Below are positions 32,468 through 42,170 of a stretch of DNA of 64,000 bases, one piece after another. Source of the stretch: Rhizobium sullae. Lineage in GTDB: Bacteria > Pseudomonadota > Alphaproteobacteria > Rhizobiales > Rhizobiaceae. The notes under the pieces were generated by a model, which searched no databases, was not told where the DNA came from, and was given only the letters and a program-made list of their open reading frames with translations. Within the stretch, counting starts at the first letter, position 1; each line of letters begins with the position of its first letter. The stretch is taken from assembly GCF_025200715.1 (NCBI RefSeq), contig NZ_CP104143.1:2955501-3019500 (forward strand), read 5' to 3'. The position numbers and the translations under genes were made by a program.

Positions 32468-34027
32468 TTGTTTGACTTCGGTATCATTCCGCCGGCGATG
32501 TTTCTTGGCATGGTCATCTTCATGCTCTACGGGTTTCCGGTCGCCTTTTCGCTCGCGGCCGTCGGCCTTTTCTTCGGCATCATCGGCATAGCAACCGGCC
32601 ATTTCAGCGAGGCCTTTTTGCAGGCCCTGCCCCTTCGCGTCTTCGGCATCGTTTCCAACGACCTGCTGCTTGCCATTCCCTTCTTCACCTTCATGGGCGC
32701 CATTCTGGAAAGGTGCGGCCTGGCGGAGGATCTCCTCGAAGGAACGGGTAAGCTTTTCGGCGCCGTTCCAGGCGGTCTGGCCTATGCCGTCATCCTCGTC
32801 GGCGCTGTTCTCGGCGCCATCACCGGCACGGTTGCGGCATCGGTCATCACCATGGGTGTGATCTCGCTGCCGATCATGCTGCGCTACGGCTATAATCCGC
32901 GGCTCGCGACCGGCGTCATTGCAGCATCGGGCACGATCACGCAGGTCATCCCGCCCTCGCTCGTGCTCGTCGTTCTTGCCGACCAGCTCGGCAGATCGGT
33001 CGGCGACATGTATCTCGGCGCCATCGGCCCTTCGGTCCTGCAGGTCGCGATCTTCCTGGGTTTCATCCTGTTCCTGTCCATCTTCCGACCAGGCTTGATG
33101 CCGCCGCTGCCGAAGGAGGTGCGCGGCGAGTTCAACTGGGGACTGCTAATGAAGGTGCTGGCCGGCATGGTGCCTTCCGTCGTCCTCATCTTCCTCGTGC
33201 TTGGCACGATCTTCATGGGCCTTGCAACGCCAACGGAGGCCGGCGCCCTCGGCGGCGTGGGCGCCATGGTACTCGCAGCGCTCCATCGCCGCCTCACCTG
33301 GCCGCTAGTCCGCGAAGCCATGACATCGACAATGCATATCACCTCGATGGTGGTGATGATCCTGATCGGCTCAACCTGCTTCAGCCTCGTCTTTCAGGGC
33401 ATGGATGGTTCGCGCTGGATCGAGCACATGCTGTCCGGCATCCCCGGCGGCCAGGTCGGCTTCCTGATCTTCGTCAACGTCTTCATCTTCGTCCTCGCCT
33501 TCTTCCTCGATTTCTTCGAAATCGCCTTCATCGTCATCCCAATGCTGGCACCCGTTGCTTCGGCGCTCGGTATCGACCTGATCTGGTTTGGCGTGCTCAT
33601 CTGCGTAAACATGCAGACCAGCTTCATGCATCCGCCCTTCGGCTTCGCGCTCTTCTATCTGCGCTCCATCGCAAGCCGCGACGTGAAGTCGCGGGATATC
33701 TACATGGGCGCAATCCCCTGGGTCGTCATGCAGCTCATCCTTGTTGCAGTCGTGATCTTCTGGCCGCAATCCGTGACCTACTGGCTGAACAAGGGTCCGG
33801 CCGTCGACCTCAATACGATCAAGATCGAAATACCCGGCTTCGGCGGCAACCAGCTCTCGTTGCCGCCGGCACCTGGCGGCGGCGGTTCACCACAGATTCC
33901 GGGTCTCACCTTGCCGCCACTGAACGGCTTGCCCGGTCAGCAACCGGCTCCTGCGACGCCCGCGCCGGCCAATCCGGCACAGCCGGCACCGCCACCCGAT
34001 CTCAGCCAGCCGCCGAAGATCAATTGA
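32468..34027 (+). CDS. TRAP transporter large permease (DctM type) with Pro-rich tail
   Basis: A 519-residue permease that starts at TTG (32468) after GGGAGG. It has about 12 membrane segments up to residue 440 and typical motifs such as ERCGLAEDLLEG, ITGTVAASVITMG and GIIAASGTITQVIPPS-like sequence. The last 80 residues (LPPAPGGGGSPQIPG...PAPATPAPANPAQPAPPPD) form a disordered Pro/Ala/Gly tail that ordinary DctM proteins lack. Substrate choice depends on the partner binding protein. A strong terminator follows. Confidence 0.92.
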   Translation: MFDFGIIPPAMFLGMVIFMLYGFPVAFSLAAVGLFFGIIGIATGHFSEAFLQALPLRVFGIVSNDLLLAIPFFTFMGAILERCGLAEDLLEGTGKLFGAVPGGLAYAVILVGAVLGAITGTVAASVITMGVISLPIMLRYGYNPRLATGVIAASGTITQVIPPSLVLVVLADQLGRSVGDMYLGAIGPSVLQVAIFLGFILFLSIFRPGLMPPLPKEVRGEFNWGLLMKVLAGMVPSVVLIFLVLGTIFMGLATPTEAGALGGVGAMVLAALHRRLTWPLVREAMTSTMHITSMVVMILIGSTCFSLVFQGMDGSRWIEHMLSGIPGGQVGFLIFVNVFIFVLAFFLDFFEIAFIVIPMLAPVASALGIDLIWFGVLICVNMQTSFMHPPFGFALFYLRSIASRDVKSRDIYMGAIPWVVMQLILVAVVIFWPQSVTYWLNKGPAVDLNTIKIEIPGFGGNQLSLPPAPGGGGSPQIPGLTLPPLNGLPGQQPAPATPAPANPAQPAPPPDLSQPPKIN

Positions 34028-34037
34028 ATGCAATGAA

Positions 34038-34070
34038 GAAGCCCCGAATTTCGATCCGGGGCTTCTTTTT
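34038..34070 (+). terminator. Rho-independent terminator between convergent TRAP genes
   Basis: GAAGCCCCG (34038-34046) pairs perfectly with CGGGGCTTC (34057-34065), followed by TTTTT. It ends the dctQM transcript; the reverse strand has only a weak T run, so it serves the convergent gene less well. Confidence 0.88.
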
Positions 34071-34106
34071 GGCAGATGTGATGAACGCGCAGAAGGAATC
34101 AGCCGC

Positions 34107-35255
<1,149 letters not shown>

Positions 35256-35505
35256 CTACCCGGTGCAATGGAGGCGAGCTAAGCATGTGGCCGCCTGCGT
35301 TTCAAGCTTTAGTCGATGAGACTTTCGCATCACGGCAGCAATTGGGCAGACGCCGTGTTTCCATCAAGAATCAGCAGTTTAGCAGGCGCCTTCCGCCTGG
35401 ATGGCTCCGATAGCCGCAATTTGGCCCGTCATTGCGCGGAGACGTTGACATTGACGCCGATCTCGGCTCTCACAATAGAAAAATCGAGAGCTTTCCGGAC
35501 CGAAA

Positions 35506-36288
35506 ATGACCAAGCCGATCGTCGCCGTTCCTGCCGATATCCGCACCCTCGACGGTGCCAACTGGCATGCCGTCCAGCACCAGTATGTGCGTGCCGCGCT
35601 GAACGCAGCCGGCGTCATGGCCTTCATCATCCCCGCGTTCGAGGAAGGCTACGACACGGACGCAATCCTCGACCGGGTCGATGGCTTGCTCGTTTCTGGT
35701 TCCGCGAGCAACGTCCATCCCTCACTCTATGGCGTTGAATCCCGTGAGAGCGACGGGCCTTTCGATCCCGCGCGTGACGCAACGGCCATACCCCTCATCC
35801 GCCGTGCAATCGATCGAGCCATCCCGCTGCTCGCGATCTGCCGCGGCATACAAGAGCTGAATGTCGCGCTCGGCGGTTCGCTTGCCAGCGAAATTCACGA
35901 GCAGGAAGGCATCTGGGACCACAGGAAGCCGGCCGAGGTCGATCGTGACGGCATGTATGCGATCCGCCAGAGCGTTTTCGTCAAGGAAGGCTCCTGCATC
36001 GCCCGCATCATCGGCCCCGGCGAAATCCAGGTGAACTCGCTGCACCGTCAGGCAATTGCCAGGACGGCGCCTCGCCTGCAGGTGGAGGCGATCGCCGAAG
36101 ATGGAACGATTGAGGCGGTTTCCGTCATCGACGCCAAAGCCTTCGCCGTCGGTGTGCAATGGCATCCGGAATACTGGGCTGAAACCGACAAACCCTCGAA
36201 CCAGATCTTCGCCGCCTTCGGTGATGCGGCAAGGGAATATGCAGCCGGAAAGATGCAACCGGCTGCGGTCCACGAATCAACGCTTTGA
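35506..36288 (+). CDS. Gamma-glutamyl-gamma-aminobutyrate hydrolase-like class I amidotransferase
   Basis: A 260-residue peptidase C26 family protein. The nucleophile is Cys112 in AICRGIQELN, with His220 and Glu222 in QWHPEYW completing the triad. PuuD, the characterised relative, releases GABA from gamma-glutamyl-GABA in putrescine breakdown. No other puu genes are next to it, so the in vivo substrate could be another gamma-glutamyl compound. Its 3' end overlaps the convergent dehydrogenase by 12 bases. Confidence 0.85.
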   Translation: MTKPIVAVPADIRTLDGANWHAVQHQYVRAALNAAGVMAFIIPAFEEGYDTDAILDRVDGLLVSGSASNVHPSLYGVESRESDGPFDPARDATAIPLIRRAIDRAIPLLAICRGIQELNVALGGSLASEIHEQEGIWDHRKPAEVDRDGMYAIRQSVFVKEGSCIARIIGPGEIQVNSLHRQAIARTAPRLQVEAIAEDGTIEAVSVIDAKAFAVGVQWHPEYWAETDKPSNQIFAAFGDAAREYAAGKMQPAAVHESTL

Positions 36289-37233
36289 AGGTGTCTCCGG
36301 CACCGGCGCCAGCGGCCTGCCCTTCTCAAACCATTCGATGAGATTGCTGGCAACCAGATCGGCCATCGCGTTGCGAGTCGGGATCGAGGCGGAAGCGACA
36401 TGCGGCAGCAGCACGGCATTCGGCAAGCTGAATAGTTCGGCCGGAACCACCGGCTCGTCGTAGAAGACATCCAGGCCCGCAGCACCCAGCGCGCCGCTCT
36501 TCAGCGCCAAGACGAGTGCCGCTTCATCGACCGTCCAGCCGCGGCCGACATTGATCAGAACGCCGTCGGGGCCGAGCGCCGAAAGGATCTCCGCGTCGAT
36601 GGTCTTGTGGGTATGGGGGGTCTTCGGCACGATCGCAATCAGCGTATCGACGGCGTCGGCAAGGCTTTTCAGCGTCGCATGATAGTCGTAGGCGACGTCC
36701 GGATGCTTCGTGCGCGTATAATAGCTGATCTTCACCTTGAACGGTTCGAGGCGCCTGGCGATCTCCTGACCGATGCGGCCGAGGCCATAGAGACCGACAT
36801 GCCGCCCCTTCAAGGAAAAGCGCGATAATGGGTAGGCAGAACCCGGCTTCCAGTGGCCCTCGCGCAGCCAGTTCTCCGCCCGCGGCAGCTCGCGGACGGC
36901 GTTGAGCAGCAGGCCGATTGCGGTGTCGGCGACCTCGTCGTTTAACACATCTGGCGTGTTGGTGACGACGATTCCCTTTTCAGCAGCATGCTTGACGTCC
37001 ACGGCGTCATAACCGACACCAAAGCTCGCGATCACCTCGAGACTCGGCAATTGATCCATCCACCTGCCGGGAAACGCGCCGCTGACGGCCGCGCCGCGAA
37101 TGCGGCTTGCGGTGTCGGCGTCGATTTTCAGCGTCTCGTTGTTCTCAATCGCGACAATCTCGAAACGGTCCCTCAAGGTCGCTAGAACGCGCTCGTGTAT
37201 CTTCCCTGGAACGAGAATGGCAATGCGGGACAT
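36277..37233 (-). CDS. D-2-hydroxyacid dehydrogenase (glyoxylate/hydroxypyruvate reductase-like)
   Basis: A 318-residue NAD(P)-dependent dehydrogenase. The Rossmann motif GLYGLGRIGQEIARRL lies near residue 147, the catalytic arginine is in NVGRGWTVDE, the glutamate in DVFYDEP, and the histidine in LLPHVASAS. The family reduces glyoxylate, hydroxypyruvate or similar 2-oxoacids. It starts 16 bases downstream of a LacI-type regulator on the same strand, so the two form an operon and the regulator probably senses a related sugar acid. Confidence 0.9.
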   Translation of the reverse strand: MSRIAILVPGKIHERVLATLRDRFEIVAIENNETLKIDADTASRIRGAAVSGAFPGRWMDQLPSLEVIASFGVGYDAVDVKHAAEKGIVVTNTPDVLNDEVADTAIGLLLNAVRELPRAENWLREGHWKPGSAYPLSRFSLKGRHVGLYGLGRIGQEIARRLEPFKVKISYYTRTKHPDVAYDYHATLKSLADAVDTLIAIVPKTPHTHKTIDAEILSALGPDGVLINVGRGWTVDEAALVLALKSGALGAAGLDVFYDEPVVPAELFSLPNAVLLPHVASASIPTRNAMADLVASNLIEWFEKGRPLAPVPETPSKR

Positions 37234-37249
37234 GGCTCTTCCTCTTGTC

Positions 37250-38272
37250 TTACTGGCGGGGTCTGTAGGGGCTCGTCGACTGGCGGATGCGCATCTCGGG
37301 TTTGATCAGGTGGATGCCGTCCGGCTCGTGGCTGCCGGCCAAGCGATCGAGAAGCGCCCGGGCGGCAAGGCGGCCGACTTCGGCCTGCCCGTTCCAGACC
37401 GTCGTCAGCGCTGGCGTCGACAGCGAGGCTTCTTCGAGATCGTCATAGCCGGTAACCGAGATGTCCTTGCCCGGCACAAGACCGGCACGCGCAATGCCAT
37501 TCATGAGCCCGATGGCGACGAGATCGTTCCAGCAGACGGCAGCCGTCGGCTTCTGCGGCAGCGACAGGAAATGCACAGCCGCCTCGAACCCACCCTGCAT
37601 CGAGCGCGGACCGGGAATGCGCAGGTTCGGATCGACTTCGATTTCCGCCTTGCGCAGCGCATTAACATAGCCCTGATAGCGATCGCGGCCAGTCGAGGTT
37701 TGATCCGTTCCGCCGATCATGGCGATAGAGCGGTGGCCGAGCCCGATCAGGTGATTGGTGGCAAGCGAAATGCCGTAGCTGTCGTCACCACGATAGGTCG
37801 GCAGGTCCATCCCCTCCATCGAGCGTGCGACCAGAATCGCCGGCATACCGTTGGCTTCGGCAAGCTGCATGTCCTCCGGTGGCGTGCCGATCGCGGGCGA
37901 CATGATGACGCCATCGCCGCCGAGCTGCAGCAGCGTCTCGATGAAGGTGCGCTGCTTCTCGACCGAATCGTAATGATTGGACAGAATGAAGGTATGACGG
38001 CTGCGATCGAGCTCGCTTTCGATCGCCTTCAGGATTTCGCCGTAGAACGGGTTCATGATGTCGTGCACGACGACGCCGACGATGCCTGAGCGAGAGGTGC
38101 GCAGGCTCGCCGCACGGCGGTTGTAAATATAGCCGAGCGCGCGTGCCTGTTCCTTGATCTTGTCTCGCGTACTGCCCGCAACGAGCGGGCTGTCGCGTAA
38201 GGCAAGCGATACGGTTGCCGTTGAAATACCGAGCGTTTCGGCAATCGTCGAAAGTTTGATCTTTTGTGCCAC
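37250..38272 (-). CDS. LacI-family transcriptional regulator
   Basis: A 340-residue regulator starting at GTG (38272) behind GGGAGG. The N-terminal helix-turn-helix reads IKLSTIAETLGISTATVSLALRDSP, followed by a type I periplasmic-binding-like ligand domain. It is the first gene of an operon with the 2-hydroxyacid dehydrogenase. A perfect dyad 70 bases upstream (38342-38361) is a likely binding site, which would make the operon self-regulated. The effector is probably a sugar or sugar acid. Confidence 0.93.
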   Translation of the reverse strand: MAQKIKLSTIAETLGISTATVSLALRDSPLVAGSTRDKIKEQARALGYIYNRRAASLRTSRSGIVGVVVHDIMNPFYGEILKAIESELDRSRHTFILSNHYDSVEKQRTFIETLLQLGGDGVIMSPAIGTPPEDMQLAEANGMPAILVARSMEGMDLPTYRGDDSYGISLATNHLIGLGHRSIAMIGGTDQTSTGRDRYQGYVNALRKAEIEVDPNLRIPGPRSMQGGFEAAVHFLSLPQKPTAAVCWNDLVAIGLMNGIARAGLVPGKDISVTGYDDLEEASLSTPALTTVWNGQAEVGRLAARALLDRLAGSHEPDGIHLIKPEMRIRQSTSPYRPRQ

Positions 38273-38341
38273 GCATCCTCCCAAGGCAACGCGCAAGATA
38301 TGGAGCACGTCGCGAAACCGGAAAAGAGCGCTCCTTAAAAT

Positions 38342-38361
38342 GTTTAATTAAAAGATTAAAC
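38342..38361. promoter_or_regulatory. Dyad operator candidate upstream of the lacI-dehydrogenase operon
   Basis: GTTTAAT (38342-38348) and ATTAAAC (38355-38361) form a perfect inverted repeat around TAAAAG. The 20-base span and AT-rich arms suit a LacI-family dimer, and the site lies 70 bases before the regulator's start. The spacer is not symmetric and lacks the central CG common in this family. Confidence 0.55.
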
Positions 38362-38392
38362 GCAGCGAGGCAAACCGAATTTTAATCGGCTG

Positions 38393-38905
38393 TCAAATTT
38401 CGTCGGGTTCTTCGAACGGCACGGCTTCGGCCTGCAGATTGTTGTCGATCGCCTTCAGCAAGCGCACGAGATTGCGGACTTCCTTCTCCGAAAAATCAAG
38501 CGTAGCCGTCCGGTCGCAGGCCGACGCCGCCATCTCAATTGCCTTCACGCTGCCGCGGCCGAGTTCGGTGAGATAGACCTTCGTCAGCCGCGCATCTTCA
38601 GCATCCGGTTTGCGTTCGAGGAAGCCTTGGGCTTCCATGCGGCCGATGGTGCGGGTCATGGTCGGCGCCTTGACGCCGAGTTTCTGCGCAAGCCCGCCTG
38701 CAGTCATGCCATCGGTTTCAGCAAGCAAAAGAATGACGCCGTCCTGGCCGGCGTAAAGCCCACTCTCAAGCAGATTACGCGAGAGCACCGTGCGCATGGA
38801 CCGCGCAGCTTGCGTCAAAGCCGGCGAAAGATCGGCAAGCGTATATTCGGTCTGGTCCTTTTTCTTGGACTTGTTTTTCTTGCCGTCTTTGTGCTTCTTC
38901 CCCAT
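38393..38905 (-). CDS. MarR-family transcriptional regulator with Lys-rich N terminus
   Basis: A 170-residue winged-helix regulator. The start at 38905 (MGKKHKDGKK...) has AAAGGG at good spacing; a second ATG lies 6 bases upstream. The first 20 residues are nearly all Lys/Asp/His/Asn and form a basic tail. The MarR core contains LAQKLGVKAPTMTRTIGRMEAQGFLERKPDAEDARLTKVYLTE, recognition helix and wing. It is divergent from the creatininase-family gene 87 bases away, the likely target. Ligand unknown. Confidence 0.9.
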   Translation of the reverse strand: MGKKHKDGKKNKSKKKDQTEYTLADLSPALTQAARSMRTVLSRNLLESGLYAGQDGVILLLAETDGMTAGGLAQKLGVKAPTMTRTIGRMEAQGFLERKPDAEDARLTKVYLTELGRGSVKAIEMAASACDRTATLDFSEKEVRNLVRLLKAIDNNLQAEAVPFEEPDEI

Positions 38906-38992
38906 CGCCATCCCTTTGATCTTTAAGCCGTGATAACGCTGCGTTATGACATTGCGCAGGTTCACGTCATAAACAAGGGGCATTGAAACCGG

Positions 38993-39784
38993 ATGACAGC
39001 GCCTGCCCGGAACTTCGCGGACAACGACGCCGCACTTTCGCCCGAAGACCGTCGGAACTGGATCGCGGTATTGCCGCTCGGCGCGCACGAGCAACATGGC
39101 CCACACCTTCCTTTCGAAACCGACACGCTGATTGCCGAAGGTATCGTAGAAAGGCTGAAAGCCACCCTTCCCTCCGCATTGCCTGTCACCTTCCTGCCCG
39201 CAGAGCCGATCGGCTATTCGATGGAACACATGGATGTCGACGGTACCAAGACGCTGACCTGCTGCGAAGCGATCCACCGCTGGCTCGGGATTGCCGGAAT
39301 GCTGCACGATCTCGGCATTCGCAAGCTGATGATGCTGAACGCCCACGGCGGAAATTCGCCGCTGATGACCATCGTCGCGACCGAAGCACGAGTGAAGTTC
39401 AACATGCTGGCCGTCGCAACCAGCTGGACCCGTTTCGGCGTGCCGGAAGACGTGATCTCAGCGCAGAATAAAGCAATCGACATCCATGGCGGTGATATCG
39501 AAACCTCGGTGATGCTCGCATTGCATCCCGGCAAGGTTGCGATCTCCGAAGCTCGGAACTTTACTTCGCAGCAGTCTGAATTCATCACACGCTTCAAGCA
39601 TCTGCGGGCCTACGGACCGCACGCCTTCGGCTGGAAGATGTCCGATCTGAATGCCCGAGGCGCAGCAGGGAACGCCGCCGCCGCTACGGTCGAAAAGGGC
39701 GAAGCGCTGATCGCGCATGCGGTCAAGGGGCTGGTCGAACTGCTGCAGGATGTGGATGCGTTTGACACGGAGGTGCTAAGCTAG
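38993..39784 (+). CDS. Creatininase-family amidohydrolase
   Basis: A 263-residue metal-dependent amidohydrolase. Metal ligands of the family are visible in PLGAHEQHGPHLPFETD, NAHGGN and HGGDIETS. Creatininase itself opens creatinine, but many bacterial homologues act on other cyclic amides or in cofactor synthesis, so creatinine is not assured, especially as no creatinase gene is adjacent. The divergent MarR gene may control it. Confidence 0.85.
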   Translation: MTAPARNFADNDAALSPEDRRNWIAVLPLGAHEQHGPHLPFETDTLIAEGIVERLKATLPSALPVTFLPAEPIGYSMEHMDVDGTKTLTCCEAIHRWLGIAGMLHDLGIRKLMMLNAHGGNSPLMTIVATEARVKFNMLAVATSWTRFGVPEDVISAQNKAIDIHGGDIETSVMLALHPGKVAISEARNFTSQQSEFITRFKHLRAYGPHAFGWKMSDLNARGAAGNAAAATVEKGEALIAHAVKGLVELLQDVDAFDTEVLS

Positions 39785-39874
39785 CAGCTCGGTTTGTCAA
39801 TTGCGCCTTGCAGAATAAGACCGGTGAGCGTTGGAGCCAGCCGAAACAAAGAAATGGGCGCACGATCTACTGCC

Positions 39875-40136
39875 TCATCGCGGCGTTTCGACAACTGCCG
39901 ATACGATACGGCGTACCACCGGAAGGATCATCAGCAGGCTGGGAAACGCAACCACCCAGGACGTTCCCCACGCACCGGGCCATTTGGTGATGAAGGTGGC
40001 TCCAAGCCCTATGTTCACCAGTCGCAACAGCCGACACGATGCCCGACATGAGGACGGAAAGCACCAGCGGCATCACCACAACAGTAAACGAGGAAGGGAG
40101 CTTCCTTGTCCGCGACCGGCGTTCGAAATCAGCCAT
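39875..40136 (-). pseudogene. DUF2798 small membrane protein gene with frameshift
   Basis: The ATG at 40136 overlaps the stop of the NmrA-like gene by 8 bases and opens a frame that reads RKLPSSF...MPLVLSVLMSGIVSAVA, the first helix of a DUF2798 protein. After GTTGCGA at about 40022 homology continues in another frame as LVNIGLGATFITKWPGAWGTSWVVAFP and ends at the TGA at 39875-39877. One extra base or two missing bases break the gene. The two halves together give the normal two-helix protein of about 86 residues. Either it is a recent pseudogene or the assembly has an error here. Confidence 0.8.
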
Positions 40137-41040
40137 GCTTCTTCTCCTTATCTTGCGCAGGAACAACAGAGGGGGTGCCTTGGACGAGCTCACGGATATA
40201 TTGACGCAGCGAGCGAGGCTCTCGTCCAAGAGCCGCGGCAAGCGACAGGCTGTTTCCCCCAAGACCGTACTTGCTGTAGTGCTCATGAACATCGGCGAGC
40301 AGCTGCAGCTCACGATCGCCGTATGGAAGGCGCGCACCGGCGGCCCATTGCGAGAAGCTGGACTCACACGCCTGGATGGTCCGACCGAGTTCTTCCGACA
40401 TGATGGATGCGATCTCGTTTCGATTGAACATGCCCGTACAGAGCTCCAATGTGGCATAAGCAAGCAGTTCGCTCGTCAAGGCGATGGCCGCCACTTCCGC
40501 GACGTCGCGATAATCCACGCGCGCAACCTTGGCTTCATTCGGGAAGGGTTCCGAAAAGCGGCCGCTTTCGACAACGCCGGGCCACGCCAGACCGATGTTC
40601 TGCATGAAGTTTGCCGGATGCAGGATCGTGTACTCCAGGCTCGATGAATACAGCGCATCCTCTACGGGGACCTTGCTGGCGTGGTTCTTCAGCCGCGTGT
40701 TCGTGGGCTGGATGACGGAAGAAAAAACGAACTTCCGCGCGCCACCGCGCTCTGCGGCCTCGACCAACGCCACGCCCATAGCGGCTTCATCGGGCGAGAA
40801 GGCAGGGCCAATATGAAAGACGCCATCGACCCCCGCCATTGCACTGATGAGACTGTCGGCGTTTCGAAGGTCTCCGATCGCAAGTTCTGTTGCGCCCGCC
40901 GCCAGCGCGCCGTCACCTTGGGAGGGCTTGCGCACAAGCGCACGTACCACAGCTTTTCGTCGCGCGAGTTCGGGCACTACGAGGCGGGCGAATTTTCCAG
41001 TCGCACCTATAACGAGGATGGTCGGACCAGTCGATTGCAT
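40129..41040 (-). CDS. NmrA-like NAD(P)-binding protein
   Basis: A 303-residue atypical short-chain dehydrogenase. The N-terminal GATGKFARLVVPELA motif is near residue 12, and the segment YTILHPANFMQN is typical of NmrA/QOR2-like proteins. These bind NAD(P) as redox sensors or reduce quinones. It starts at 41040 behind GGAGAAAG, is divergent from a LysR gene that probably regulates it, and is followed by the broken DUF2798 gene in an overlapping arrangement. Confidence 0.85.
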   Translation of the reverse strand: MQSTGPTILVIGATGKFARLVVPELARRKAVVRALVRKPSQGDGALAAGATELAIGDLRNADSLISAMAGVDGVFHIGPAFSPDEAAMGVALVEAAERGGARKFVFSSVIQPTNTRLKNHASKVPVEDALYSSSLEYTILHPANFMQNIGLAWPGVVESGRFSEPFPNEAKVARVDYRDVAEVAAIALTSELLAYATLELCTGMFNRNEIASIMSEELGRTIQACESSFSQWAAGARLPYGDRELQLLADVHEHYSKYGLGGNSLSLAAALGREPRSLRQYIRELVQGTPSVVPAQDKEKKHG

Positions 41041-41112
41041 CGTGCTTTCTCCAAGTTTGCGAATGACCTGGAAGTATGCAGTTGCGATCCTCGAAACAAT
41101 CATCGTAGAAAT

Positions 41113-41148
41113 TCATTCTTCATCTCGAAAAATGAGATAATAGAATGA
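41113..41148. promoter_or_regulatory. Nested dyad over the LysR start codon
   Basis: TCATTCT (41113-41119) mirrors AGAATGA (41142-41148), and inside them ATCTC (41122-41126) mirrors GAGAT (41134-41138). The right outer arm includes the LysR ATG. It could be the LysR operator controlling both this gene and the divergent nmrA-like gene, or an mRNA hairpin that masks the start. Confidence 0.45.
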
Positions 41149-42038
41149 GCCGCCTTGCAGATCTGGAAGCATTCATTGCGATTATCGAACATGGCAGCCT
41201 GACCACCGCGGCCCGCCATCTCGACCGGTCGCTTCAGGCCGTCAGCCGGGCGCTCGCGGCACTGGAGGAGGATATCGGCGTCCAGCTCGTCCACCGCACG
41301 ACGCGTCAATCCAGTCCAAGCGAAGCGGGGTTGGCTTTCTACAAGCGCCTAAAGCCGGCCGTAGCCGAGATCAGAGAGGCAGAACTCGAAGCCAACAACA
41401 GACGCTCGGAACCGTCCGGCACTGTGCGTATCGGCGCACCGGTTCTGTTTGGCCCGGAGTTTCTCGTACCGATGATCGCGGAATACATGAGTGCTTATCC
41501 GAGCATCGAGGTCGACCTCCAGCTTTCGGACGCATTCGTGGATCTGGCCGCGGAAGGCCTCGACCTCGTGCTGCGAATTGCCGATTTGCCGGACTCCGGC
41601 CTGCAGGCAAAGCGTCTCGGCGCGCTGCGCAGGGTTGTCTTCGGTGCACCCTCCTATTTCGAGCGCCATGGCCGCCCTGAGCACCCTTCGGATTTACGGC
41701 ACCACGCCTGTCTCGTCAGAACGATCGATCAACGACCAGGCCAATGGTCGTTTCTGATTGATGGGAAACCGCGCACGATCACGGTCAGCGGGTCGTTTCG
41801 GGCCAGCACGATGGCGGCGATTTATTCGGCGGCGAGCCATGGTCTCGGGATAGCGTATTCTCCGCTCTGGCAGGTCAGGCATCTCGTTGACGAAGGCAGC
41901 ATCGAGCTTGTGCTGAAGGAATTCGAACCGAAGCCGGTTCCCATCCATGCGCTTTGGCAGGAGAACAGATTTCCGCCAGCGAAAGTCCGCGCTTTCATCG
42001 ATCTTCTGACGGTGCGGCTGAAACTCGCTGGTCTCTAG
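41145..42038 (+). CDS. LysR-family transcriptional regulator
   Basis: A 297-residue LTTR with the N-terminal winged helix (LEAFIAIIEHGSLTTAARHLDRSLQAVSRALAALEEDIG) and a C-terminal effector domain beginning near residue 90. It is divergent from the NmrA-like gene with about 100 bases between them, the usual layout for an LTTR and its target. The dyad over its start suggests autoregulation. Effector unknown. Confidence 0.92.
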   Translation: MSRLADLEAFIAIIEHGSLTTAARHLDRSLQAVSRALAALEEDIGVQLVHRTTRQSSPSEAGLAFYKRLKPAVAEIREAELEANNRRSEPSGTVRIGAPVLFGPEFLVPMIAEYMSAYPSIEVDLQLSDAFVDLAAEGLDLVLRIADLPDSGLQAKRLGALRRVVFGAPSYFERHGRPEHPSDLRHHACLVRTIDQRPGQWSFLIDGKPRTITVSGSFRASTMAAIYSAASHGLGIAYSPLWQVRHLVDEGSIELVLKEFEPKPVPIHALWQENRFPPAKVRAFIDLLTVRLKLAGL

Positions 42039-42059
42039 TTGCTGCTTTTGCAGCAGAGG

Positions 42060-42080
42060 CGATGTGATCTTATAACATTA
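42060..42080. promoter_or_regulatory. Zur-box-like site upstream of the COG0523 GTPase
   Basis: The 21-base element has halves CGATGTGATC and TATAACATTA around a central T. The right half is identical to the alphaproteobacterial Zur half-site as I remember it, and the left matches its mirror at 6 of 10 positions. It lies about 90 bases before a COG0523 gene, a family often repressed by Zur under zinc sufficiency. Confidence 0.5.
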
Positions 42081-42170
42081 TAAAACCCTTTGAACTGATC
42101 CGCTCGAACCCTTATATGAAACCGACCGTTTAAAGCCCCCTCGGCGGCAAACCCATTCTTCGAGGTTCTC

